Assembly: GCA_021324115.1 (NCBI GenBank)
Contig: JAJPJS010000021.1
Coordinates: 1-39,142 of the forward strand
Direction of reading: 5' to 3'
Length of the DNA: 39,142 bases
Origin: Nitrososphaerota archaeon
GTDB taxonomy: Archaea > Thermoproteota > Nitrososphaeria > Conexivisphaerales > DTJL01
Position 1 is the stretch's first letter. Each line of letters starts with the position of its first letter. Positions 24,229 to 32,433 of this stretch are shown piece after piece. The position numbers and the translations under genes are program-made. A model generated the notes under the pieces. It was not told the origin of the DNA, searched no databases, and saw only the letters and a list, made by a program, of their open reading frames with translations.

Positions 24229-25260
24229 ATGCACACTTCTAATCTGCTATTTTGGATTGTGGAAAACGATAATCCGATCGAGCGAAATCGCTCTGCAGAC
24301 TATATCATGGACTCGGCGATAAACTATTACAATTATGATAATCCTCATTTACCATACACAGCTGGACAGTTATTCCTGGATAACGGAGCCTACACAGCCG
24401 CCAGCCAAAATCTCAATTTGGAAGTCGACAGAATCGTGGCAGTACAAGAAGCTATTTGGCCAAATAAGACGATTCCACTCGACTATCCTTTGCGTCCCGG
24501 GATGGGCCTATCCGCCATAAAGAAGAATTGGGGTAACACAAAGAGAAATATAATGTACTGGCAGGAAAACACACGTCTTAGCAAAAGGCTCGTTGCACCT
24601 TTGCATGCATGGGATAAAGAGTCTTTAAAACGGAACATAGGATGGTTACAGAAGTATGCTGACACAGACTTGTTAGCAGTAGGGAGCTTGGTGAATTACA
24701 ACGAATTTGGAGGATATTTTGGGGATCGCCAACCCCGAAGAGAAACTATTGATTTGCTAACACTTGCTGTCCAAACCATTAATAAAGAAAGCGACTTCAA
24801 GGTACACCTTATGGGCTTTGGTGCATCGCCTTTGACTCTTCACTTGGCCTACTATATGGGCGCTTACAGCACGGACTCCTCAGGATACAGAAGGAAGGCT
24901 GCTTATGGTAAAATAGTGCTTCCTGGGAGTGGCGAGAGATACGCAGGAAACTCGTCTGCTACCTTCGGATTAACCATGTACACACACAGAGACTTGGATT
25001 TGCTAAGCGAATGCCGATGTCAAATCTGCAGAGCCAACCCTGATGTCCTCTGGTCGAGTTGGCGCGCGCGTGCAGCGCATAATGAATTTGTTATGAAGCT
25101 CGAGGCTGCTAGAGCTGACGCGTTACTTGCTCAAGGAAGAGACGCATATGCTCTTTACTTGGAAGACGTTTTCTCGCGTTCTTCCTTACGATATTTGTGG
25201 AAACACACCAAGGAAAGGGTGAGGTACCATCGGATTTCAGAGTACTTGGTTGGAAGATGA
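24229..25260 (+). CDS. dpdA: DpdA-like DNA 7-deazaguanine transglycosylase
   Basis: Predicted base-exchange enzyme of the tRNA-guanine transglycosylase (TGT) fold. In the Dpd system such an enzyme replaces guanine in DNA with preQ0. The 343 residues carry FLDNGAY (D51, in place of the TGT 'DSGGF'), IPLDYP (D85), LLAVGSL (149-154, TGT 'GLAVGE'), HLMGFG (193-198) and TDSSGYRR (D216, likely nucleophile). The zinc site is CRCQIC with H284 (C262, C264, C267). It lacks the PUA-type domains of archaeal TGT and is shorter than bacterial TGT, which favours a DNA-acting DpdA over a tRNA enzyme. It begins a string of overlapping genes; its stop lies inside the next gene. No preQ0 synthesis genes adjoin. 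A tRNA-type substrate is not excluded. Confidence 0.72.
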   Translation: MHTSNLLFWIVENDNPIERNRSADYIMDSAINYYNYDNPHLPYTAGQLFLDNGAYTAASQNLNLEVDRIVAVQEAIWPNKTIPLDYPLRPGMGLSAIKKNWGNTKRNIMYWQENTRLSKRLVAPLHAWDKESLKRNIGWLQKYADTDLLAVGSLVNYNEFGGYFGDRQPRRETIDLLTLAVQTINKESDFKVHLMGFGASPLTLHLAYYMGAYSTDSSGYRRKAAYGKIVLPGSGERYAGNSSATFGLTMYTHRDLDLLSECRCQICRANPDVLWSSWRARAAHNEFVMKLEAARADALLAQGRDAYALYLEDVFSRSSLRYLWKHTKERVRYHRISEYLVGR

Positions 25261-26521
25261 TTCTTTGGTGGAAACTGAAATCCCGAACGTGAAATCTTTT
25301 CAAAGCATATTAAATGCCCTTGCCAAGCTAACAGAGAAGGCTGTATTTCACTTTACCGCAAGAGGGCTGAATATCAGTGGTGTTGATGAAAATGATATGA
25401 GCTATTTGGAAATCACCTTAAGTCCATCATACTTCATAAGTTATTCTCACAAGACTGATCTGATGTTTACCATCGAGACAAAGAAATTGAACAGAGTGGC
25501 CCAACTTTTATCTTCAAAAGAAAAGCTATTTCTTTCTGCAGGAAACCAAGGACTCACGATTCGAACTTTAGGGCATTGGAACAGTAATTTTAGATTCGTT
25601 GCATCCGACAATAGTTTTGAAAAGCCAAGTGAAATCAAGGAATTGGATTACACGGTGCACTTCTCGCTTCCGGCTAGCCAGCTTTTTGCCGAAATCAAGA
25701 AAGCTTCTGCCATATCTGAAGAAATCACTCTAGGAGCTATTGGCGATGACTTTGTGATTAGCAGTTCAAGCGGGACCTACGAGTTTGAAACCAAACGTCG
25801 TGGTGTTAAGTACAATAGCGAAAACGAGATAAAACCATGCAAAGTCACAATCAAATCGGAACCCATTATTTGTATGAACAATCTTGTAGGAGAGGACGAT
25901 TTAGTTGAGCTTTCATTTGCCGAGGGAATGCCACTTAGAATTATATTGAACCGAGCGAAATTAATACGAATAGTCATACACTTGGTGAGTAGTCGTGCGA
26001 TGGAATCACTTGAAAGGAAATTCGAGGCGGATTCTCTCCCATCGTTCCCAACCACAAGGTTCTTCCCGTTTCTGAGCTATGTTTCAAGCATTCCGAAAGG
26101 TATCTCTCAAAATGAACTCACGTCAACTCCATTCGAAACGGAAGGACTGAATTACTCGAAGATAGCTATCTCTCTCGGTTTCGCAGAACGAATCTCGGGC
26201 ACGCTAAAACTTACGAGGTTCGGAAATAACTTTCTGGACTTATACCATCAAAACGAATCACATGCGAAGCTCATGCTTCATGAAATAGCAGAAAAGCGTT
26301 GTGTGGCTTACCGGCTTGTTACTAGAGAGTTAATGAAGCGGCCTATGACGTTAGAGGCGCTCGTCGATCAACTTGATGCTCAAAAACTCAATAATATGTT
26401 GGAGGACATTGACAGGACAGACTTGGCTATCATGCTCGGTTTAGCTACGTGGTGCGGCGCAATCAACCGAAAACTGTCATTATACTACTTCGGTACACCG
26501 TTCAGAATTGTGGGTGATTAA
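25250..26521 (+). CDS. PCNA-like sliding clamp with an extra C-terminal region
   Basis: Residues 10-245 follow the PCNA plan of two similar halves. The first runs FQSILNALAKLTEKAVFHFT, ARGLNISGVDENDMSYLEI and a strand YFISYSHKTDLMFTIETKKL. The second runs VHFSLPASQLFAEIKKASAI, FVISSSSGTYEFE and, near the end, LVELSFAEGMPLRIIL, the position of the conserved PCNA 'LSFGNDMPLKL'. The remaining 180 residues, absent from PCNA, contain winged-helix-like segments (YSKIAISLGFAERISGTLKL). PCNA trimers tether enzymes to DNA, so this may recruit or activate the operon's other proteins. TTG 25250 overlaps dpdA by 11 bases; TTG or GTG a few codons later are alternatives. The assignment is by pattern, not alignment. 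Confidence 0.65.
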   Translation: MEDDSLVETEIPNVKSFQSILNALAKLTEKAVFHFTARGLNISGVDENDMSYLEITLSPSYFISYSHKTDLMFTIETKKLNRVAQLLSSKEKLFLSAGNQGLTIRTLGHWNSNFRFVASDNSFEKPSEIKELDYTVHFSLPASQLFAEIKKASAISEEITLGAIGDDFVISSSSGTYEFETKRRGVKYNSENEIKPCKVTIKSEPIICMNNLVGEDDLVELSFAEGMPLRIILNRAKLIRIVIHLVSSRAMESLERKFEADSLPSFPTTRFFPFLSYVSSIPKGISQNELTSTPFETEGLNYSKIAISLGFAERISGTLKLTRFGNNFLDLYHQNESHAKLMLHEIAEKRCVAYRLVTRELMKRPMTLEALVDQLDAQKLNNMLEDIDRTDLAIMLGLATWCGAINRKLSLYYFGTPFRIVGD

Positions 26522-28901
26522 TGTGACTCTTGAAGGGCAAAATACTTCGGTGGCACACTTCTACAATCTTGCCGAGATTCCCTTTGAGCCAACTGGTGCT
26601 GCGACGGAAAAGTATCCATATGTTGCGCCGAAGAAGTTCAGTGTTATCGAAGAAAAAATGGATGAAGTTGTCAATGAGAAGAAACTGTACGTTGTTCTTC
26701 TCAGAGCTCCCCAAGGTGGGGGCAAAACCGCAACAGCATCTGAACTGAAACGAAGGGTTGAAGCGAAGAAGTACGTCGGCGGAAAAGCCGTGGCGATAGT
26801 TAATAGGCTACTTGACCTTGATTTCGCACACTATGCCTCAGACTTCATTGAGCAAACGATACCACTGCTTCCCGAGTTCAAATGGGGGAAGTACGAAGGG
26901 AAGACCTCTCCTGGCGAACTCAAGAACGCCACGGTTTCTGCGCTCAAAAGGTTGGCCATAGATTACAAGTTGGTTGTTTGGGTAATAGATGAATTCGATA
27001 TCTTGGTAGACTATCCCAAGGAGAAGCAAAGTCAATTTCTTCAGATACTTCGAGAAATCATTGATGAACTCTCTAATGAAAGGCTTCCAATCCTATTCAT
27101 CATGTCTCACACGGAGAAATCCTCAAAGGAGTTCGAGAAACACCTCCGGGATATCCATGGTCCGCTTCAAAGCCGCGTTGTAACTGCCCTGGACATTGGC
27201 TATTCTTACAGCGAAGTCAAGGCCATAGTCGCAGCGAGGCTGCGCTCTGTTCGCAAAGATGAACAACCCTATAATTCTATCGAGCCATTCACAGAGGACT
27301 CATTGAAGGAACTGTACAACCTTGTACTCGCGACTGGTGGGACCGGAGAGCTCAACGACTTTAGATTGTTCGAGCGTTGCTGTTACTTTTCCATTCTCGA
27401 AGGAGTCCACAAAGGACAGAAACAGATTCTAAAAGATACGGTGCAAGAAGAATTCCAAAACCAATTGAAGCTGTGGGCAAAACCTGAACCTGACGAAAAA
27501 CTATCTCTCCCACTGCGTTCGGACAGAAACAATATCCTTGCAGGGACTCTGATGATGCGTAATGAGGCAATACTAAAGGGGTTGCTGAAGGGACTAAAGC
27601 TCACGGAAGACCAAATAAGCGAGCTTCTCGATGTAAAGACACGCGATCTAGGAGATTTGGCAGGGCATGTGCATGTCGGCGCCTTGCAATGCAGCGCCCA
27701 CCATAAACCGACCGATAAGTGGGTTTCAATTGCATGGGTTCTCGCTGCGAAAGAAGAAGGACTGATACTTCCTGATGATATTATGGAGATTAACGCGACG
27801 GCCGGAACGATTCGGGGTGAGGCCACGAGCTACGTGAACTTGTTGATAGTGAGTTATGTTTCGGAGTTCGACTTGGATACTTCTCAGATGACGAATGCGG
27901 ACCAAGTAATTCGAATATCATCGGACACCGCACGGGATTTGACTGGACTTGGTTTGGAGTCTGCCACCAAGGAGGACACAGATCTACTTCGGAAGAGTTT
28001 TGATTCCGAAATTGCCGTAGTGGTAAGACACATCTTGGAAATTAGTACTAGGGACATTACAAAGGATGTTACCGAAAGCGTTCAGCATCTTGCCATAACA
28101 CTGAATTTGATCCACTCTGCTGGTTCAAAGTTAACGAAAGAATCACTCAAAGACGAAAACAAGAAGCTATTTCGTTCTGGCAGAGTCCAAGATAGAAATA
28201 TCACCGACTTGATTTCACTTGGGTTTGCGAGGGAGGAAGGGACGCAGATAGTTCCTACTGTACCTAAAGCGCTATACTATCTTGATCAGCTACTGCGCAA
28301 AGAAGGCCCCTTAAAGCCCGAAGCAGTCCAAAAACAGTTCGGGCAAAACTCCGAGGCAGTTATCGGCATATCTAAGAAGCTAGGTTTGGTGAATATCGAT
28401 GATAATGGGGTAATCAGTCGCGCACAAATAGACAAAGACCTTGATGAACTTATCAGTTCAACAAAGGCTATCCTTTCTTCCGATGCCAAAAAGACCTTGG
28501 ACGGGGAAGAGGCAGACTTGATTGTCAAAGCCGTCGATAAAACGAGTTCAGACTCGATAACTGGAAACATTGTGAGATCAGCTGCTCACTTGTTGCTCCC
28601 TCAATTTAGACAAAACTTGGGGAAACTCTCAAGCCCAGCTACCGCAGAAAAAAAAACAGTTGAGCCTTCGATTCCTCAATCTAGCACGAAACCAACTCCT
28701 CCAACCACTGTCGTTCGAGACACTCTGAAGTACGACCCAACAATGTTCGAGAAAGCAGTAATCACCATTATCGAGGGCAGGGGTCAACCCGTAACGCTTG
28801 ATGAACTGAAGCAGGAGCTCGCTGGGTTAGGATTTTCGTACGATATCAATCCAAAGATACTCGGCATGATCATACAGAACAAATTAAAACTGGCGGCTTG
28901 A
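26508..28901 (+). CDS. AAA-type ATPase of the Dpd-like operon
   Basis: P-loop ATPase of 797 residues. Walker A is APQGGGKTA (about 67-75) and Walker B VVWVIDEFD (156-164), followed by a sensor-like strand LFIMSHTEKS, the layout of ORC/Cdc6- or STAND-like AAA proteins. An N-terminal FYNLAEIPFEPTG motif, found in many ORC-like ATPases, precedes it. From about 330 on it is helical with winged-helix-like units, a charged linker near 720-740 and a final small domain. It corresponds in position to the DpdH-type ATPase of bacterial Dpd operons. The start is TTG 26508, GTG 26514 or GTG 26523; it overlaps the clamp gene's end. The tail overlaps the next gene (TTGA). Confidence 0.75.
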   Translation: MWVINVTLEGQNTSVAHFYNLAEIPFEPTGAATEKYPYVAPKKFSVIEEKMDEVVNEKKLYVVLLRAPQGGGKTATASELKRRVEAKKYVGGKAVAIVNRLLDLDFAHYASDFIEQTIPLLPEFKWGKYEGKTSPGELKNATVSALKRLAIDYKLVVWVIDEFDILVDYPKEKQSQFLQILREIIDELSNERLPILFIMSHTEKSSKEFEKHLRDIHGPLQSRVVTALDIGYSYSEVKAIVAARLRSVRKDEQPYNSIEPFTEDSLKELYNLVLATGGTGELNDFRLFERCCYFSILEGVHKGQKQILKDTVQEEFQNQLKLWAKPEPDEKLSLPLRSDRNNILAGTLMMRNEAILKGLLKGLKLTEDQISELLDVKTRDLGDLAGHVHVGALQCSAHHKPTDKWVSIAWVLAAKEEGLILPDDIMEINATAGTIRGEATSYVNLLIVSYVSEFDLDTSQMTNADQVIRISSDTARDLTGLGLESATKEDTDLLRKSFDSEIAVVVRHILEISTRDITKDVTESVQHLAITLNLIHSAGSKLTKESLKDENKKLFRSGRVQDRNITDLISLGFAREEGTQIVPTVPKALYYLDQLLRKEGPLKPEAVQKQFGQNSEAVIGISKKLGLVNIDDNGVISRAQIDKDLDELISSTKAILSSDAKKTLDGEEADLIVKAVDKTSSDSITGNIVRSAAHLLLPQFRQNLGKLSSPATAEKKTVEPSIPQSSTKPTPPTTVVRDTLKYDPTMFEKAVITIIEGRGQPVTLDELKQELAGLGFSYDINPKILGMIIQNKLKLAA

Positions 28902-29920
28902 TAAAATCTTTGCAGCGCCTAAGAGTTGACAAATATCGGAAATTTCCACGGGCTTATGATTTAGGGAATGTAGGGCGATACCTCGAAGTCTTGCACGATT
29001 GCCCGATACCCCTAAGGGAAATCGAAGGGAGAAAATTGCAATTATCGCTGGCGCATGGAAAGATTGCCCGCGAAACGGGGAGTCAAATCCTTCAGTGGAA
29101 GAGAAAAAAAGGCTTAGAGAATGCTGACGAAAGCGAGTATCGGTACCTCCTACGGGACTTGGCTATCGTAGATGAGCGTAATCTAAGCGACGAATTTGAG
29201 AAGGATTTGCCAATCGGTGGAGACGGTCCACCCATTGGAGCCTTGGTTTCCCACTCGTCCAAAGGCCGACTGTACTATCTTAACGATTTGGGCGAGAAGT
29301 TATATCAATATTACAGTAGCGACAGGCCAGCATATCAATCAATGCTTTTCTGGTTAATCTTACGTAACCAATCGTATTTACCGTTGATTCAGCAAGTGAT
29401 CCTTGATAGGGAAAGCTATCATGGGAGAGACCTAAGAGAAGTAATGCAGACAAGTGATTCAACCAGTGTTAATTGTGCTTTACAATGGTTGAGATACTTC
29501 GGCATTGCCAAGTGCAGTCGGCCAAGTCAACGAGATGGGGATTCAAAAGCCCACCGGTCTAGCTGCAAACTAGGGGTTGGGACTCTCGGTTCCTACTTGT
29601 TGGCCGCTACCATTCTTGAGATCAATCAGTTCTATCGAAAGGGAGTGGATTATTACATTAAGGAGATCGAAGAACAATTGAATGAAACTTTCTCTCTTAA
29701 TCCATCATCAATCGATTTCGTCGCAGCAGTAGAGACGATTTTTCGGTATTGTCAACCTGTCGTCGAAGGATACGCTTCAAGCAGAGGAGACATCACCTTT
29801 CCTAATTTCCCCAAGATTTCGATTGTTAGGTTCGAAGACAAAATCCCCCTTTCAATCTTAATGAGAGTATCAAGGATAAATCTTCTCCGGCTAACGAAAT
29901 ATGCGAGGACAAACACATGA
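28898..29920 (+). CDS. winged-helix-like protein of the Dpd-like operon
   Basis: Unrecognised 340-residue protein. It shows repeated helix-turn-helix-like segments, such as SYHGRDLREVMQTSDSTSV followed by a helix ALQWLRYFGIA, and a long helical C-terminal half. No nuclease, ATPase or membrane motif is seen. It starts at TTG 28898 overlapping the ATPase stop and ends in an ATGA overlap with the helicase gene, so it is part of the coupled operon. By position and size it could be the counterpart of DpdG or DpdI, whose functions are themselves unclear. It may act as a DNA-sensing adaptor. Confidence 0.65.
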   Translation: MIKSLQRLRVDKYRKFPRAYDLGNVGRYLEVLHDCPIPLREIEGRKLQLSLAHGKIARETGSQILQWKRKKGLENADESEYRYLLRDLAIVDERNLSDEFEKDLPIGGDGPPIGALVSHSSKGRLYYLNDLGEKLYQYYSSDRPAYQSMLFWLILRNQSYLPLIQQVILDRESYHGRDLREVMQTSDSTSVNCALQWLRYFGIAKCSRPSQRDGDSKAHRSSCKLGVGTLGSYLLAATILEINQFYRKGVDYYIKEIEEQLNETFSLNPSSIDFVAAVETIFRYCQPVVEGYASSRGDITFPNFPKISIVRFEDKIPLSILMRVSRINLLRLTKYARTNT

Positions 29921-32433
29921 GTGCATCTAGCGAGCAAGAAAACGAGGTATTGCGCAGTATCGAAGAGATTGAAGCCCAGAATACACGATTGGGTCGTTAC
30001 GACTTCATTTCGGAAAGTTCTTTATCGCAAGCAACTGGGATAGAACCCGGCAGGCTCTCAGAGATACTTACTTCGCTGCAGACCAGAAGAATGGTGATTT
30101 GGGACAAATCTACAGGAGTTCGAAGCAGAACTGGGCATATATTATTTGCCCTTCTCAATTCAGAAGCAAGAAGTAGAACTCAGCCGGCGTTACGAAATGT
30201 CTCCGACCTGAAATACATCAGGTATGTCAAACAGATTCCAAAATACGCTATTGAGCTTAGTGACTCTGTAACGAACATCAAGCTTGACGAAATTTTACAC
30301 TTCAGCCGGCTAGAGGCTCAATCAGGTGCTGTGGTCACAACCGCGCTGTCCGCAATTGCCAGTAGGTACCCGAGAATCAGCCAGTTCCAGCTGAATTCGA
30401 CCGTCCATATACTGCAAATGCTCATCCACTCCCAAGATGATTCTGGTCTGGTGCTTGTGGCGGATACCGGAGGAGGTAAGTCTCTCGCATATCAGCTCCC
30501 TCTTCTTCTTTGGATTTTTACCAAGAAAGTAGATGCATATATACACAAGAAGCGACATGTCAATTGCTCAGCCCTACTGGTATTCCCAAGAAATGTTCTA
30601 GCTCAGGACCAAGCAGAGGATCTCGCCTCTCTTGGTCAAATCATCGACGAACGTTTTGACAGACTGCCCCTCCCTTCGGAGTTCAAAGACTTCCTTAAGC
30701 TACGCGTGAAGAGAGACTACGGCAGCGGAACGAAAGATCTGCAGACAAGACTTGCAGAGGTGTACGAAAGCGATCCTGACATCATCATTACGAATACGGA
30801 AGCTATGAAGAAGCGTTTGATGAATCCCATTTCTCACAAGGTGTATCGTGAAGGTGTTGACTTGGTCCTTTACGACGAGGTTCACCTTTACAGTGGCTTG
30901 CACGGAGCGTTCGTCGCGGGGTTGAACGCCAGGTTAAGAACCGTGTTGCCCCGTTCACCGGCGTTCGTTGGCATGTCGGCCACCATCGCAAGGCCGGAGA
31001 AACATTGCCAGAAGTTATTCTCAATTCAGATAAGACCGACGAAGATTAGCGATCGGGAAGACATCCTCGAGAAGAAAGTCATCGAACATCATGTTGCATT
31101 AAGACCGAGACCCGGAAGACCACCACTCGGTGTGGCGATTGATGCGACTTCTTGTTTGCTTCACAACCGTCGTGATGGCATTTCGGGTTCAAGGAGTGCA
31201 TTAGTAGAAGAAAGGCCCAAAAGTATTAGCTTTTCAGATTCACTTGACACAACTTCTAGGTGGACTTACGATCAAAACGACGCTGAATTCTTTGAGCCAA
31301 GAACGGTCCCGTTGACAGATTTCAGGAGGGGCTACCCTTCATTTTTCAGACCTGCCGCCAAGCAGGGCGTTAATCCCTACTTTGGGGAGCATTGCGTCTC
31401 CTGCCATGAAGGTCGGGAAGTAATCTGCTCTAATTGTGAGCACTATCTTAGGGGAGGGTGTTGGTGGTTTTCCCAAGACAGTGGCGACCCAGGATCGTGG
31501 ATTCGCGTTTCCGGTGATCTCTACGTGCCAGATGATTGTGTCAGGTCGAAACGGCTGACCGCCCAAGAGGTCCAATCTGAACGTGGAGGCAACGTCTACG
31601 ACCTCTTCACGATAAGCGGAGTACATGCCGGCTCGAACTTCGTACGGGTGGATTTACCAGGCGACAACATCATTGCTACTGGAGTATTGGAAGTGGGAGT
31701 GGATTTTAGGGGCATAAAAGAGATTATCATGTCTGGTGAAATACAGTCTCCAGCGAACTACAAGCAGAAGTCAGGAAGAGGTGCCAGGGAAGGAAACATG
31801 GAGGATGGACTGTTCGTGCTGACAATAGTGCCACAATTACCTCTGGCGAATTTTTACTATCGGCACTTTTACCGCTTAGTAAACCCAACTCTAACGCCGG
31901 TTCCACTAGAGCCATCGAACCCTGATGCGGTAGCATCTCATGCCTTCGCAAGTGTGCTGGACTACTTGGCCATGCAAGGTATCGACATCTTCAATATCAT
32001 TGGGATCAAGGTTGACGAACACGCTTTAGAAGCACAGTTCGACCGGGCGCTCGAGTTCATTCGCAGCGAAAGAGGAAACATAGAGGCCCACGTGATGAGG
32101 TTTCTTAGGATTGTCGATTCGAGCGATAAATCGATTGCCTCGGAAGCCGTCAATCACGTAGAGAGGCTCCTCTTTGATCTATCTGAGAAGGTGACTTTGG
32201 AAGGAGAAACGCGGAAATTCGTAACTTGGGTATTTGTTGGCGCACGTGACGGGCACATTATGAACGCGCTCGAGGAGAAAGTGAGAGGCGAATATGACAG
32301 TCTGCAGGGATCCGTCGAGACCACCCTCAGAACGGAACGACAATTCAGGGAAAGTCTCACCAAGCTACAAGACTATCTGAATGACCTGGGTGGTGATTAT
32401 TCTGCTATGTCTGCCAAACTCCGAAGAGAGTGA
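29917..32433 (+). CDS. DEAD/DEAH-type superfamily 2 helicase (DrmA/DpdJ-like)
   Basis: Helicase of 838 residues with an N-terminal helix-turn-helix-like segment (about 25-65). Motif I is ADTGGGKS (182-189), motif Ia LLVFPRNVLAQDQA, motif II YDEVH (319-323) and motif III GMSATI (352-357). A zinc cluster of four cysteines (CVSC 493/496, CSNC 504/507) precedes motif V TGVLEVGVDF (about 588-597) and motif VI QKSGRGAREG. This architecture, split from the DUF1998 protein that follows, matches DrmA-DrmB of DISARM and the helicase (DpdJ) of Dpd. It should translocate on DNA for restriction. The ATG overlaps the previous stop; the end overlaps the next gene (GTGA). Confidence 0.85.
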   Translation: MSASSEQENEVLRSIEEIEAQNTRLGRYDFISESSLSQATGIEPGRLSEILTSLQTRRMVIWDKSTGVRSRTGHILFALLNSEARSRTQPALRNVSDLKYIRYVKQIPKYAIELSDSVTNIKLDEILHFSRLEAQSGAVVTTALSAIASRYPRISQFQLNSTVHILQMLIHSQDDSGLVLVADTGGGKSLAYQLPLLLWIFTKKVDAYIHKKRHVNCSALLVFPRNVLAQDQAEDLASLGQIIDERFDRLPLPSEFKDFLKLRVKRDYGSGTKDLQTRLAEVYESDPDIIITNTEAMKKRLMNPISHKVYREGVDLVLYDEVHLYSGLHGAFVAGLNARLRTVLPRSPAFVGMSATIARPEKHCQKLFSIQIRPTKISDREDILEKKVIEHHVALRPRPGRPPLGVAIDATSCLLHNRRDGISGSRSALVEERPKSISFSDSLDTTSRWTYDQNDAEFFEPRTVPLTDFRRGYPSFFRPAAKQGVNPYFGEHCVSCHEGREVICSNCEHYLRGGCWWFSQDSGDPGSWIRVSGDLYVPDDCVRSKRLTAQEVQSERGGNVYDLFTISGVHAGSNFVRVDLPGDNIIATGVLEVGVDFRGIKEIIMSGEIQSPANYKQKSGRGAREGNMEDGLFVLTIVPQLPLANFYYRHFYRLVNPTLTPVPLEPSNPDAVASHAFASVLDYLAMQGIDIFNIIGIKVDEHALEAQFDRALEFIRSERGNIEAHVMRFLRIVDSSDKSIASEAVNHVERLLFDLSEKVTLEGETRKFVTWVFVGARDGHIMNALEEKVRGEYDSLQGSVETTLRTERQFRESLTKLQDYLNDLGGDYSAMSAKLRRE

